The notes under the pieces: model-generated
Seen by the model: the letters and a program-made list of their open reading frames with translations, nothing else
Database searches by the model: none
What the model was told of the DNA's origin: nothing
Position numbers and translations under genes: made by a program
Assembly (NCBI RefSeq): GCF_001677275.1
Contig: NZ_CP016178.1
Location: 62,001 to 126,000 of the forward strand
Length of the DNA: 64,000 nt
Direction: 5' to 3'
Source of the DNA: Vibrio breoganii
GTDB taxonomy: Bacteria; Pseudomonadota; Gammaproteobacteria; Enterobacterales; Vibrionaceae
Shown here: positions 36,001 through 44,923 of the stretch, piece by piece
Numbering within the stretch: position 1 is the first letter of the stretch
Layout: each line of letters begins with the position of its first letter

Positions 36001-36906
36001 GTGAATATAGAGCACCTCAAGTTATTCGTCCGTGTGGCGTCCACTCATAATATAAGTCAAGCAGGTCAAGAACTTGGCTTGTCTGCCCCCGTTGCTAGCA
36101 TGCATATTAGCCGCTTAGAAGAGAGCGTCGGTGCTCGCTTGATTCATCGTACCACTCGTAAGGTCTCTTTGACTGAAGAAGGTGAGGCATTTTTGCCTCA
36201 TGCTGAAGAGTTATTGTTAGGGGTTGATGCGGCGCTTGCATCAGTGGGCAAGGGAGCTGAAAGACCACAAGGTACGCTGCGAGTCACTGCCCCTGCTTCG
36301 TTTGGGCGCATGCACCTTATGCCTGCTTTAAAAGGATTCCTTAGCGAGAATCCTGACTTATCTGTCGATATTCAGCTGACCGACTCTATGATTGATCTTA
36401 TCGACGGTGGCTTTGATGTGGCAATCCGTGATGCAGAATTGCAGGACTCTAGCCTAATCGCCAAGAAGCTTGCGGTTGATGAGCGCATCATGTGCGCCTC
36501 ACCTGAGTACATTGAAAAGTATGGCTTGCCTGATAATCCTGAGTCATTGCGTGAACATCAGTGCATAGGTCAATCAGGTCTTAAGATATGGACCTTTGAT
36601 ACCCCGAAAGGACAGGTCAATATTAAGGGAACTGGCAGTATTCGAGTCAATCACGGTGAGGCTGTAAGAGATGCCTGTCTGGATGGATTAGGTATCGCCA
36701 AGTGTTCCACATGGCTGGTGCATGAAAACCTCAAGCGCGGTGAGCTTGTGCAGGTGCTAGAAGATTATCCCTTGGTGGACGGCGCGGCAATATGGGTTGT
36801 TTACCCCAGTGCCCGCTTGCTTGCGCCGAAGGTGAGAGCATTTGTTGATTACTTCTCTCAATATTATGGACAGCCCCCATATTGGTCACTTGAGGTAAAC
36901 CAATGA
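36001..36906 (+). CDS. LysR-family transcriptional regulator
   Basis: A 301-residue regulator. The winged helix-turn-helix spans residues 1-60 (FVRVASTHNISQAGQELGLSAPVASMHISRLEE) and an effector-binding domain follows (RVTAPASFGRMHLMPALKGFL). The start is GTG 36001. The closest-looking relatives are the AaeR/YafC group often paired with an oxidoreductase; the quinone oxidoreductase gene just upstream is a likely target, by inference. Overlaps the next small gene by four bases. Confidence 0.9.
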   Translation: MNIEHLKLFVRVASTHNISQAGQELGLSAPVASMHISRLEESVGARLIHRTTRKVSLTEEGEAFLPHAEELLLGVDAALASVGKGAERPQGTLRVTAPASFGRMHLMPALKGFLSENPDLSVDIQLTDSMIDLIDGGFDVAIRDAELQDSSLIAKKLAVDERIMCASPEYIEKYGLPDNPESLREHQCIGQSGLKIWTFDTPKGQVNIKGTGSIRVNHGEAVRDACLDGLGIAKCSTWLVHENLKRGELVQVLEDYPLVDGAAIWVVYPSARLLAPKVRAFVDYFSQYYGQPPYWSLEVNQ

Positions 36907-37130
36907 GTAAAGCCAAACTAGGGGTGAGTATTGCATTGCTTGTGGCCTACGTGCTGTCGTGGGTGTTGGTCATCTTAGTGCCCACTATGGGTTTTACTCC
37001 GCAACAAAGCGACCTCTATACTTCATACCTATTAATAGCAGAAGAGGTACTCCTGCTAACCTGCGTTATCGTTATTGGGCCAATGTTCATCATGGACATG
37101 AAGTCTAAGCTAACAGGCTCGGATAAGTAG
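36903..37130 (+). CDS. Small two-helix membrane protein
   Basis: A 75-residue protein with two hydrophobic helices (about 5-27 and 43-65) and a basic C-terminus. The start overlaps the LysR stop codon (ATGA), so translation is probably coupled. Family not recognised. Confidence 0.65.
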   Translation: MSKAKLGVSIALLVAYVLSWVLVILVPTMGFTPQQSDLYTSYLLIAEEVLLLTCVIVIGPMFIMDMKSKLTGSDK

Positions 37131-37140
37131 TCTATAAAGT

Positions 37141-38241
37141 CACGTCATACTGGAAAATACGGAGTATTTATCCAGTATCTTGGAGAGTGCAAAACTCAGC
37201 TATGTGCACCCTAAGATCCTGAATCAAGTTCAGGATGACGTCACTGAGCACTATTCCAAAACAACCGTCGTCCCCGAGGGTTTTTATAGGGGACCTAACG
37301 ATTCAATTCCTCTTGAACAGCATCCAATAAAGTCACGTCATACTGGAAAATACGGAGTATTTATCCAGTATCTTGGAGAGTGCAAAATTCAGCTATGTGC
37401 GCACTAAGATCCTGAATCAAGTTCAGGATGACGTCACTGAGCTTGAGGTTCTGGGTCCTAGATTGATAGTAAACAAAACCATTCCAACACAGCCGTCGTC
37501 CCCGAGCGTTTTTATCGGCGACCTAACGATTCAATTCCTCTTGAACAGCATCCAATAAAGTCACGTCATACTGGAAAATACGGAGTATTTATCCAGTATC
37601 TTGGAGAGTGCAAAGCTCAGCTATGTGCGCACTAAGATCCTGAATCAAGTTCAGGATGACGTCACTGAGCACTATTCCAAGACAACGGTCGTCCCCGAGC
37701 GGTTTTATCGGGGACCTAACGATTCAATGCCTCTTGAATAGCACCCAATAAAGTCACGTCATACTGGAAAATACGGAGTATTTATCCAGTATCTTGGAGA
37801 GTGCAAAATTCAGCTATGTGCGCACTAAGATCCTGAATCAAGTTCAGGATGACGTCACTGAGCATTATTCCAAGACAACGGTCTTCCCCGAGCGTTTTTA
37901 TCGGCGACCTAACGATTCAATTCCTCTTGAACAGCACCCAATAAAGTCACGTCATACTGGAAAATACGGAGTATTTATCCAGTACCTTGGAGAGTACAAA
38001 ACTCAGCTATGTGCGCACTAAGATCCTGAATCAAGTTCAGGATGACGTCACTGAGCACTATTCCAAGACAACGGTCGTCCCCGAGCGTTTTTATCGGGGA
38101 CCTAACGATTCAATTCCTCTTGAACAGCACCCTATAAAGTCCCGTCATACTGGAAAATACGGAGTATTTATCCAGTATCTTGGGGAGTGCAAAACTCAGC
38201 TAAGTGCACCCTAAGATCCTGAACCAAGTTCAGGATGACGT
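37141..38241. repeat. Six-copy tandem array of a 193-bp modular palindromic unit
   Basis: Units start at 37141, 37334, 37562, 37755, 37948 and 38141. Spacing is 193 bp except after the second, which is 228 bp because of about 35 extra bases near 37440-37480. Each unit contains three hairpins: (a) TACTGGAAAATAC/GTATTTATCCAGTA, (b) ATCCTGAA/TTCAGGAT, (c) GTCCCCGA/TCGGGGAC, joined by short spacers and ending near CAATAAAGT. The sixth unit lacks module c. Module borders CGTCAT and GGATC/AGAGTGC recur in other intergenic repeats in the window. Short frames through the array are shadows of the repeat. Confidence 0.92.
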
Positions 38242-38310
38242 CTACCCAAAAGTCCGACTTGTGAACAAGAGACCGTCTGATAACTGACAGCGGATAGCTG
38301 AAAGCTGATT

Positions 38311-39852
38311 TTACGGCTCCCCATACCCCGAATACCTAACTCCAGACAACAAAGCCATCTCCCTATGCCAAGTCGCGAGGTCCTTTTTATTGAACTCACT
38401 CAGACTATGATGACCACAAGCTCTTGCCATTACTTGCATGAGTTCCACTGAAGCATTGAAGAAGTTATGTAACTGCTTGGAAGATTTATCCACGTTGAGT
38501 CTTTGTCTAAGGTCCGCTTTTTGTGTGGCAATCCCTGCTGGGCAGTTGTTGGTGTTACACATTCGCGCGGCAACACAGCCTATGGATTGCATGGCGCTGT
38601 TCGAGATAGCAACCCCATCGGCGCCAAGGGCCATCGCTTTGACAAAATCCATAGGTACTCGGATACCCCCTGTGATAATGAGGGTGACCTTGCCACTCAT
38701 CCCTTGTTCGTCCAAATAGCGACGAGCACGAGCCAGCGCCGGAATTGTCGGCACACTAATATGATCGCGGAACATTTCAGGAGCCGCACCAGTACCGCCG
38801 CCTCGGCCGTCTAAAATGATGTAGTCGGCGCTGGCATCGAGGGCAAATTGTATGTCCTCTTCAATATGGTTGGCACTGAGCTTAAAGCCTATAGGGATAC
38901 CACCTGTGACCTCTCGCACTCGGTTGGCAAAGGCCTTAAAGTCCTCTGCGGTATTTAGGTTTTTAAAGGTGGGTGGTGAGATGGCAGGTTCGCCCTCAGG
39001 TATACCGCGAACCATAGAGATTTTTCCTGTGTTTTTATTGCCGGGAAGGTGACCACCGGTGCCGGTTTTTGCCCCTTGCCCGCCTTTAAAGTGAAAGGCT
39101 TGCACGCCTTTTAATAGCTGTTCTTTGTAGCCAAATCCAGCACTGGCTAACTCATAAAAGTATCTAGAATTGGCCGCTTTCTCCTCAGGTAGCATTCCGC
39201 CCTCACCAGAGCAGATCCCTGTTCCTGCCAGTTCTGCCCCAGTGGCTAAGGCAATCTTTGCTTCTTCGGATAAGGCGCCAAAGCTCATGTCTGAGACAAA
39301 CAGCGGGATTTTAAGTTTAAGAGGTTTCTTGGCATTTGGACCAATGACGAGCTCTGTACCCACAGGAACATCCTCCATCAGTGGCTTAGTCGCCATCTGC
39401 GCGACCATGATCTGCAAGTCATCCCAATGTGGCAGTAAGTGACGAGGCACACCCATAGAGGTCATTGGGCCGTGGTGCCCAAGCTTAGAGAGACCATCTC
39501 GAGCCAATTGATGAATGAATTCTACGGTAGGCTCTTCGGTCGTTGCTACGGCGATAGGGATCTCCGCTTGCTGCACTTGAACACCTGGGCCTTCTTGACC
39601 CACTTGCTCTGCTGAGAATTGCTTATGAGAGCCGTCGCAAAATGGCGCATTCGCGGTGTGCTTGCACTGACATAAGTATCCGTCAGCGGTTTCTTCGGCA
39701 GTAAAGCTCTTTGGTTTAAACCCGGTACCCGCATGTGAGCCATCACAGAAGGGTTGGTTCTTAGACCGTCCACAGGTGCAGAAATAATACTCCTCGCCTT
39801 TTGTGAGTTCGACTTTCTTGGGTTTGTTGTCGGCCACGATAGGTTTGTTCAT
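38311..39852 (-). CDS. Double CDGSH iron-sulfur domain fused to glutamate synthase FMN domain
   Basis: A 513-residue fusion. Two CDGSH-type zinc-finger/iron-sulfur motifs open the protein: C25, C27, C36, H40 and C61, C63, C72, H76, each able to hold a [2Fe-2S] cluster with three Cys and one His. From about residue 110 to the end is the FMN-binding glutamate synthase central domain (GltB2-like): [41 protein letters not shown], and [13 protein letters not shown] with the 3Fe-4S cysteines. No glutaminase domain is present. The chain could pass electrons from CDGSH clusters to FMN; its substrate is unknown. ATG 39852 has AGGTGG five bases upstream. Confidence 0.9.
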   Translation of the reverse strand: MNKPIVADNKPKKVELTKGEEYYFCTCGRSKNQPFCDGSHAGTGFKPKSFTAEETADGYLCQCKHTANAPFCDGSHKQFSAEQVGQEGPGVQVQQAEIPIAVATTEEPTVEFIHQLARDGLSKLGHHGPMTSMGVPRHLLPHWDDLQIMVAQMATKPLMEDVPVGTELVIGPNAKKPLKLKIPLFVSDMSFGALSEEAKIALATGAELAGTGICSGEGGMLPEEKAANSRYFYELASAGFGYKEQLLKGVQAFHFKGGQGAKTGTGGHLPGNKNTGKISMVRGIPEGEPAISPPTFKNLNTAEDFKAFANRVREVTGGIPIGFKLSANHIEEDIQFALDASADYIILDGRGGGTGAAPEMFRDHISVPTIPALARARRYLDEQGMSGKVTLIITGGIRVPMDFVKAMALGADGVAISNSAMQSIGCVAARMCNTNNCPAGIATQKADLRQRLNVDKSSKQLHNFFNASVELMQVMARACGHHSLSEFNKKDLATWHREMALLSGVRYSGYGEP

Positions 39853-40034
39853 ATTGTCCACCTGAGGATTGAGTGAAGAGTGTTCAATAACTGTAGTTCG
39901 ACTAGCAACTCAGGACTATATTTAATGAACCTGAAATTTCTTCATATAGCTGTTGAACAGCTTTCACTATCAATTGACCTGCTGCTCGTATTCAATGTGA
40001 GGTATCCAAGTAGAGTTGTATGGAAGCAATTAAG

Positions 40035-40928
40035 ATGACAGACGTAATCATCCTTGACGGTGGCATGGGGCGCGAACTGAAACGTATTGGCGCGCCGTTT
40101 ACTCAGCCACAATGGAGTGCACAAGCACTTATCGAATCTCCTCAGCATGTTGAGCAGGCTCATCGTGGTTTCATTGAGGCAGGTGCCGAAATTATCACGG
40201 TAAATAGCTATGCTTGTGTGCCATTTCATCTCGGTGAGACCTTGTACCAACAGCGAGGTGCAGAACTGGCTCGCACCGCTGCGCTGCTTGCACGAGAAGC
40301 GGTCAATAAAAGCAATCAAAAGGTTGCTGTCGCAGGCTCTATCCCTCCAGCATTAGGCAGCTACCGCCCCGATCTCTTTGAACCCGTGCAGGTAAAAGAG
40401 ATCACTCAAACCCTGTTTGAAGCCCAAGAAGCGTATGTTGACCTTTGGCTTGCTGAAACCGTCGCTAGCATTGCTGAGTTTGAAGCCATTAGCCAAGTGC
40501 TCTCTCAAACGGATAAACCTTGTCACTACGCGTTTACCCTGCAAGATGATCTGTCGGATATTCCGAAGTTACGCTCTGGAGAAACGGTTAAAGAAGCAAT
40601 CCTAAAACTGTGCGAATCTGGGGCTGATGGTATCTTCTTTAACTGCTCTATTCCTGAAGTCATGGAGCAAGCCATCGCCGAAGCCAAAGCTATCATTGGC
40701 GAGCAAGGCATTGATGTTGCCATCGGCGTCTTTGCCAATAGCTTTACGCCGATTGGTGTAACCCATGAAGCCAATGACACCATCCAATCTATGCGTGAGC
40801 TTTCTCCTGAAGATTATCTCGAATTTGCTAAACAGTGGCATCGCGCTGGGGCAACCATTATTGGTGGCTGTTGTGGGATCTACCCTTCACACATCAAAGC
40901 CTTGGCTGAGTGGAGAGACAGTAAATGA
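40035..40928 (+). CDS. Homocysteine S-methyltransferase-family protein
   Basis: A 297-residue protein of the MmuM/BHMT type: LDGGMGRELKRIG at the start, ITVNSYACVPFHLG, FFNCSIPEVM with the first zinc Cys and GGCCGIYPSHI with the Cys pair. It would methylate homocysteine using S-methylmethionine or a related donor. ATG 40035 with GGAAG eight bases upstream is preferred; ATG 40020 is possible. Overlaps the next gene by four bases. Confidence 0.88.
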   Translation: MTDVIILDGGMGRELKRIGAPFTQPQWSAQALIESPQHVEQAHRGFIEAGAEIITVNSYACVPFHLGETLYQQRGAELARTAALLAREAVNKSNQKVAVAGSIPPALGSYRPDLFEPVQVKEITQTLFEAQEAYVDLWLAETVASIAEFEAISQVLSQTDKPCHYAFTLQDDLSDIPKLRSGETVKEAILKLCESGADGIFFNCSIPEVMEQAIAEAKAIIGEQGIDVAIGVFANSFTPIGVTHEANDTIQSMRELSPEDYLEFAKQWHRAGATIIGGCCGIYPSHIKALAEWRDSK

Positions 40929-41197
40929 GAAACCTAAACTATGGGTTAGCCATTCCTGCGGTGGTGATGGTTATTGCCCTGCTGTTTGTCTCGTCTTTGT
41001 TTCCCGCGCAGTCGCAAGCTTTGGCAGGGGGCGGAATTAATACCATCAAATCCCTATGCGTAGTAGCAGGACTACCGATGATGTTCATCTATGCCATACT
41101 TGTGAAGCATTTGATGCATGAGCTTGGTGCAATTCAGGTGGCAAAAGAGCAAGAACAAACGTTGCCATTGCAGGAAGTAGTTACTGATTGTCCCTAA
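40925..41197 (+). CDS. Small membrane protein coupled to the methyltransferase gene
   Basis: A 90-residue protein with two hydrophobic helices (about 7-29 and 42-62) and an acidic C-terminal tail. It begins inside the stop of the methyltransferase gene (ATGA). Family not recognised. Confidence 0.65.
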   Translation: MRNLNYGLAIPAVVMVIALLFVSSLFPAQSQALAGGGINTIKSLCVVAGLPMMFIYAILVKHLMHELGAIQVAKEQEQTLPLQEVVTDCP

Positions 41198-41294
41198 AGT
41201 TTTGTGAGTGTTATCAATGCCAAGCGGTCGCTGTTAAAGAAGCGCCGTCTCTTATAAAAGGTAACTCATCAAACTCATGTCAAAGGACAACATT

Positions 41295-41597
41295 ATGGCT
41301 TATTACTCTGTACTTGAAGTGACACCCACTACTGATGCTTGGGTAGCGGACTATATTCCACCTACCAATGCTGCTGTGGCAAAACACGGTGGTAAATATT
41401 TGGCTCGAACGGGCAGTCATGAACGGCTAGAAGGCGAGAGAGAAGACGTTGCACTGAGGGTAATTATCGAGTGGCCCTCTAAACAAGCGGCACAGGCATT
41501 TATGGCTGATCCTGACTACGTTCCTCACTTTAAAGCGCGATCAGCAGGGTCTATTAGTCATCATTTCTTGATTGAAGGAACGGATGACCTAGCCTAA
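41295..41597 (+). CDS. DUF1330-family protein
   Basis: A 100-residue ferredoxin-like-fold (dimeric alpha-beta barrel) protein. YYSVLEVTPTTDAWVADYIPP and FMADPDYVPHFKARSAGS are typical of DUF1330. Function unknown. ATG 41295 has AAGGA seven bases upstream; the frame upstream to 41277 is less likely. Confidence 0.8.
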   Translation: MAYYSVLEVTPTTDAWVADYIPPTNAAVAKHGGKYLARTGSHERLEGEREDVALRVIIEWPSKQAAQAFMADPDYVPHFKARSAGSISHHFLIEGTDDLA

Positions 41598-41599
41598 GC

Positions 41600-41629
41600 A
41601 ACAAAGCCCCTTTTTAAGGGGCTTTGTTT
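41600..41629. terminator. Bidirectional rho-independent terminator
   Basis: AACAAAGCCCC / GGGGCTTTGTT, an 11-bp stem, between the convergent DUF1330 and START-domain genes. Confidence 0.9.
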
Positions 41630-41636
41630 CATTGGG

Positions 41637-42287
41637 TTAAAGGTTGTAGATACCTTCTACGTCTGTTTTTTGATAGCTAGGCTTTTGCGACATTTCACGT
41701 AGGCCTTGGAAGGTTTTATAAGGCTGAGAAATAGCGACTTTATTAACTAGCCACGCAGGTAAACTGCCACCCGGTTCAGTGAACACTTGATAAGTGACTC
41801 GCGTTTCCTTTTCGTTGATAGGAGTGAACACCCAAGTACTGTGCAAGGTCTCAATGCGCACCTTGTTTTTGGTGCGAGGCAATTCATCTGGAACCGCTTC
41901 TTGTTTGATGGTCACCGCTAGCGTTTTAGGGTCTTGGCTAATGTGGTTATGAACCACAGAGTCCCTGTCAGCTACTGGCCATGGCGCTTTGGTCATCGCG
42001 TAAGTCACGTTGTCCATGTTTGAGTTCGCTTTTACAAGGCGCATCTCATCGACATTTTCAACCCAAGTAGTGCCTACATCAACATCGTTAAAAACGGCCA
42101 TTAGCGTTGTTAAATCAGACTCAACGGTCATCTCAGCTCGAAAAGCCTTAAAGCTACTGCCCTCGATACTGCGATTGTAAACCGTGATCCCATGATTGTT
42201 TTTCACTTCTTTCCAATTCACTGTGTCAGCAAAAGAGTTAAAGGAGAGTGTTGCAACAAGAGCTGCAATCATGTGTTTGATGTTCAT
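41637..42287 (-). CDS. Secreted START-domain lipid-binding protein
   Basis: A 216-residue protein with a signal peptide (residues 1-20, SFA-D) and a START domain: VNWKEVKNNHGITVYNR, FKAFRAEMTVESDLTTLMAVFNDVD, WPVADRDSVV, and a C-terminal helix. START domains hold a lipid in a deep cavity. The gene overlaps the upstream glycosyltransferase gene by four bases, suggesting a shared role in envelope lipid or glycolipid handling, by inference. Confidence 0.87.
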   Translation of the reverse strand: MNIKHMIAALVATLSFNSFADTVNWKEVKNNHGITVYNRSIEGSSFKAFRAEMTVESDLTTLMAVFNDVDVGTTWVENVDEMRLVKANSNMDNVTYAMTKAPWPVADRDSVVHNHISQDPKTLAVTIKQEAVPDELPRTKNKVRIETLHSTWVFTPINEKETRVTYQVFTEPGGSLPAWLVNKVAISQPYKTFQGLREMSQKPSYQKTDVEGIYNL

Positions 42288-43447
42288 TGTGGCAAACTCC
42301 TATTTTTCCAAACCACACGGTTTAATTTTTGTAATCGCCAAGCATTGAGCGCGAGAAAACCGTTCATGCTGATGCCGAAGGGCACGAATATCGCATGACG
42401 GATAGGGACCGATAGTTCTCGAACTAACCCAGAGAAAGTGCCAAGCAATACGATGCTGGTAATCAGGTTAATACCTAGCGCCAAAATGCTTATCTGTGAT
42501 GCTGATTGTTGATATTGCAGGAATGACACAACCAGCAAGATCGGCGACATCCATGCGATCCATTGGCATTTAACCCAATACCAAGTTGCTAGGGGTAGGG
42601 TTTCCGCTTTAACAATACGGTTCATGTTTTTTGAGAAACCCTGCCAAATATCATTGGCACTGGTGTACATGCGAGTGCGCATTAAAGAGTCTGCAAATGC
42701 CCAAAAAATGCGAAAGCCGCGCTGCTTCATTTTCTTGGCAAAGGCCAAGTCTTCAGAAACATCGCTTCTAACCAATTCGTGTCCATTCACAGCGCGGTAG
42801 CTCTCTGCTTTAAACAGCATAGCTTGACCGTTAGCGATGGCTTCTTGCTGTGTTGGATCGTTAGAAGCAACAAAATCCATAGAGTTGGCGGTAGAGAGAA
42901 AGATGCCAGGCAGTAAGGACTTTTCGCCCTTTGATACCATCACTTGCTGAGGGTTAAACGACAACATCTCGATGTCTCGAGTCTGCGTGAAGTCGATAAC
43001 ACTCTTGAGCATATGCGGTGAAGAATGCGTATCGGCGTCAATGAAAAATAGGTAATCACCCGTCGCGTGAGTCGCACCCCACATGCAGGCATTACTCTTT
43101 CCAAGCCAACCTTTTGGTAATGCTCTTCCTTGAATGCACTGCGCTGAGAACTCAGATTTAGCCATCAAGCTTTCGGCAATATCTTTAGTAGCATCCTCAG
43201 AAAAATCATCAATAACAATGATTTCTAGTTTGTCGGTTGGATAGTCTTGCTCAAGTACGCTGCCTAGTGACCCTGTGATATTTTCAGCTTCATTGCGCGC
43301 GGGAATAATGATCGAAACCTTCGGCCAATCACTTCTATCTTGCGTAGAGTCGGGGATGTGGATGCGTTGTTTAGCCAGTCGAAGTAACCTGAAGATAAAC
43401 ACCGCAACCGTCAGTAAACATAAGACTGACAGTATAAGTAGTAACAT
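42284..43447 (-). CDS. Membrane-bound family 2 glycosyltransferase
   Basis: A 387-residue protein: one N-terminal helix, a GT-A domain with VSIIIPARNEAENI, IIVIDDFSEDAT, FIDADTHS (DxD) and the SEDLAFAKKMKQRGFR acceptor motif, then two to three C-terminal helices. It resembles HpnB-like hopanoid or ceramide glucosyltransferases, so a lipid acceptor is likely. ATG 43447 has AAAGG seven bases upstream; GTG 43465 is also in frame. First gene of a two-gene unit with the START protein. Confidence 0.87.
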   Translation of the reverse strand: MLLLILSVLCLLTVAVFIFRLLRLAKQRIHIPDSTQDRSDWPKVSIIIPARNEAENITGSLGSVLEQDYPTDKLEIIVIDDFSEDATKDIAESLMAKSEFSAQCIQGRALPKGWLGKSNACMWGATHATGDYLFFIDADTHSSPHMLKSVIDFTQTRDIEMLSFNPQQVMVSKGEKSLLPGIFLSTANSMDFVASNDPTQQEAIANGQAMLFKAESYRAVNGHELVRSDVSEDLAFAKKMKQRGFRIFWAFADSLMRTRMYTSANDIWQGFSKNMNRIVKAETLPLATWYWVKCQWIAWMSPILLVVSFLQYQQSASQISILALGINLITSIVLLGTFSGLVRELSVPIRHAIFVPFGISMNGFLALNAWRLQKLNRVVWKNRSLPQ

Positions 43448-43630
43448 GGAATAACCTTTTAGCACCCTAAAATATCAGCGACTCGTACAGTGAAAATCAG
43501 TCGCTAATCTTGGCATCCATGCAACGAAAAAGACGGTGCAGATACGCTATCAAGTTATGTGATGAGGTTCTAACTTTTACTGGTGGTTATTTTCATTTGC
43601 TTACAGTTTTTTTGCTGGTGGAATGCAGGT

Positions 43631-44266
43631 TTAACCAATCTCTTGTCGAAGTTGGTTTAAATACTGACGCATGAAGATAACGCGTTTATTGGCTTCTTTG
43701 GCTGCCGACTTGGTATTCATGGTTTCAGGTAGCTTAAACAGTTTTTCAAAGAAGTGATCAACCGCGTAAGCCTTGTCATCTAATGCGCGTTCTTCGGCGA
43801 ATGGGTCTTCTGGAGAGTAAAGTTCGGCGTTAAAGCTACTGCTTACTTGAATGCAACGGGCAATGCCAATAGCACCAAGTGAGTCGAGTCGGTCTGCGTC
43901 CTGCACGACTTCGGCTTCTATGGTTTCCGGTGGGATATTGGCGCTATAACTATGCGCGCTGATAGCGTGATAGATATCTTGATAGGTATAGGTTGGATAT
44001 TTGATTGAGGCGAGAAACTGCAGGGCTTTATCTGCCGCTAACTGGGAGCTGAGGTGTCTGTCTGGATGATCTTTAGGATAAGCGAAACAGTCATGAAGGT
44101 AGGCTGCAGGTAATACGACCCACAGGTTCGCTTTTTCTTGCTGAGCGAGGCGCTTTGCGATAGCCACTACTCGCTGCACATGGCTCAGGTCATGGGCAGC
44201 ATCAGTCTTCATCTCTTTTTGGATGAAGGCTTCGAATTGTTCCTCAAAGTCCGTCGGTAGTTTCAT
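43631..44266 (-). CDS. HD-domain phosphohydrolase (YedJ-like)
   Basis: A 211-residue HD-superfamily hydrolase: AHDLSHVQRV (first His), AAYLHDCFAY (HD pair), AHSYS and VQDADRLDSLGAIGIAR. The YedJ/YpgQ group hydrolyses nucleotides such as dNTPs. Ends 10 bp from the ASCH gene and is probably co-transcribed with it. Confidence 0.87.
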   Translation of the reverse strand: MKLPTDFEEQFEAFIQKEMKTDAAHDLSHVQRVVAIAKRLAQQEKANLWVVLPAAYLHDCFAYPKDHPDRHLSSQLAADKALQFLASIKYPTYTYQDIYHAISAHSYSANIPPETIEAEVVQDADRLDSLGAIGIARCIQVSSSFNAELYSPEDPFAEERALDDKAYAVDHFFEKLFKLPETMNTKSAAKEANKRVIFMRQYLNQLRQEIG

Positions 44267-44276
44267 TTAACCTGCT

Positions 44277-44747
44277 CTATTCAATAGGATAAACCTTCTC
44301 AAAATACTCTAGCACTATTTCGGAATCTTCATTGAAACTAACACTGATCTCCTTGGCGTATTCAGAGAAAAAGTGAGCGTGTTCTCGTTGCCACCATTTA
44401 AAACTGCCATCACCTTCTCCCTCCATTGCCGCAAACTCTGCGTCGATCTCTTTGAAAGGCTTGGTCTCAACTTTATGGGTTTTGATAATACAGACAGGGT
44501 TTTGAGACCAATCCAGCACAATAGTAAGGTCACTTTGCTTGGGAAGAGGAGCGTTCTCTTTTTCGTACCCAACCTTTAGGCTACACGTTGCACGCTTTTT
44601 ACCTTCGTTGACGAGCTTGGCGCATTCGTTGGCGTTAAATTCGTCAGCACAAAAATGGTCGGCATTGATTGTTGCGATGTTTTTTCGCTCAGTCTCGCTG
44701 AGCGTAGAAAGATAGCTTTCTAGAAGTTGTTCATGTTTAGTCGCCAT
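44277..44747 (-). CDS. ASCH-domain protein
   Basis: A 156-residue protein of the YqfB-related ASCH group: a G-x-K-x-x-T-like motif in LVNEGKKRATCSL, then IKTHKVETKPFKEIDAEFAAMEGEGD and WWQREHAHFF. The fold resembles PUA RNA-binding domains; some members are nucleoside amidohydrolases or RNases. Coupled to the HD-domain gene downstream. Confidence 0.85.
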   Translation of the reverse strand: MATKHEQLLESYLSTLSETERKNIATINADHFCADEFNANECAKLVNEGKKRATCSLKVGYEKENAPLPKQSDLTIVLDWSQNPVCIIKTHKVETKPFKEIDAEFAAMEGEGDGSFKWWQREHAHFFSEYAKEISVSFNEDSEIVLEYFEKVYPIE

Positions 44748-44873
44748 AGGAGAGTCACCATTAAAACGGATAACAATAGATTATCCATAGGTAATGGAGT
44801 TCGAAAGAGTAGGGTTCAGGAATGGTGAGCCAGAGGGCGTTTAGTGAGTAACAATATGTAACTGCTGATGTGT

Positions 44874-44909
44874 TAAATGTCTGATATTTATATAAATATC
44901 AGACATTTA
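44874..44909. repeat. Perfect 36-bp palindrome
   Basis: Two 18-base arms, TAAATGTCTGATATTTAT and its exact complement, with no loop. It lies 15 bp beyond the stop of the amino-acid-binding protein gene and could act as its terminator, although the stem is AT-rich and lacks a T tract beyond the palindrome. A binding site for a dimeric protein is an alternative. Confidence 0.8.
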
Positions 44910-44923
44910 GTAGTGTGAGTTGG

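Noticed and set aside
37180..38214. Series of similar short ORFs (MESAK...LNQVQDDV type) in the repeat array
   Set aside because: They are translations of the palindromic units, shift with the 193-bp period (not a multiple of three) and lack ribosome sites.
37141..38241. CRISPR array
   Set aside because: The repeat is 193 bp with no unique spacers of regular length and no cas genes nearby; the unit itself is composite and palindromic.
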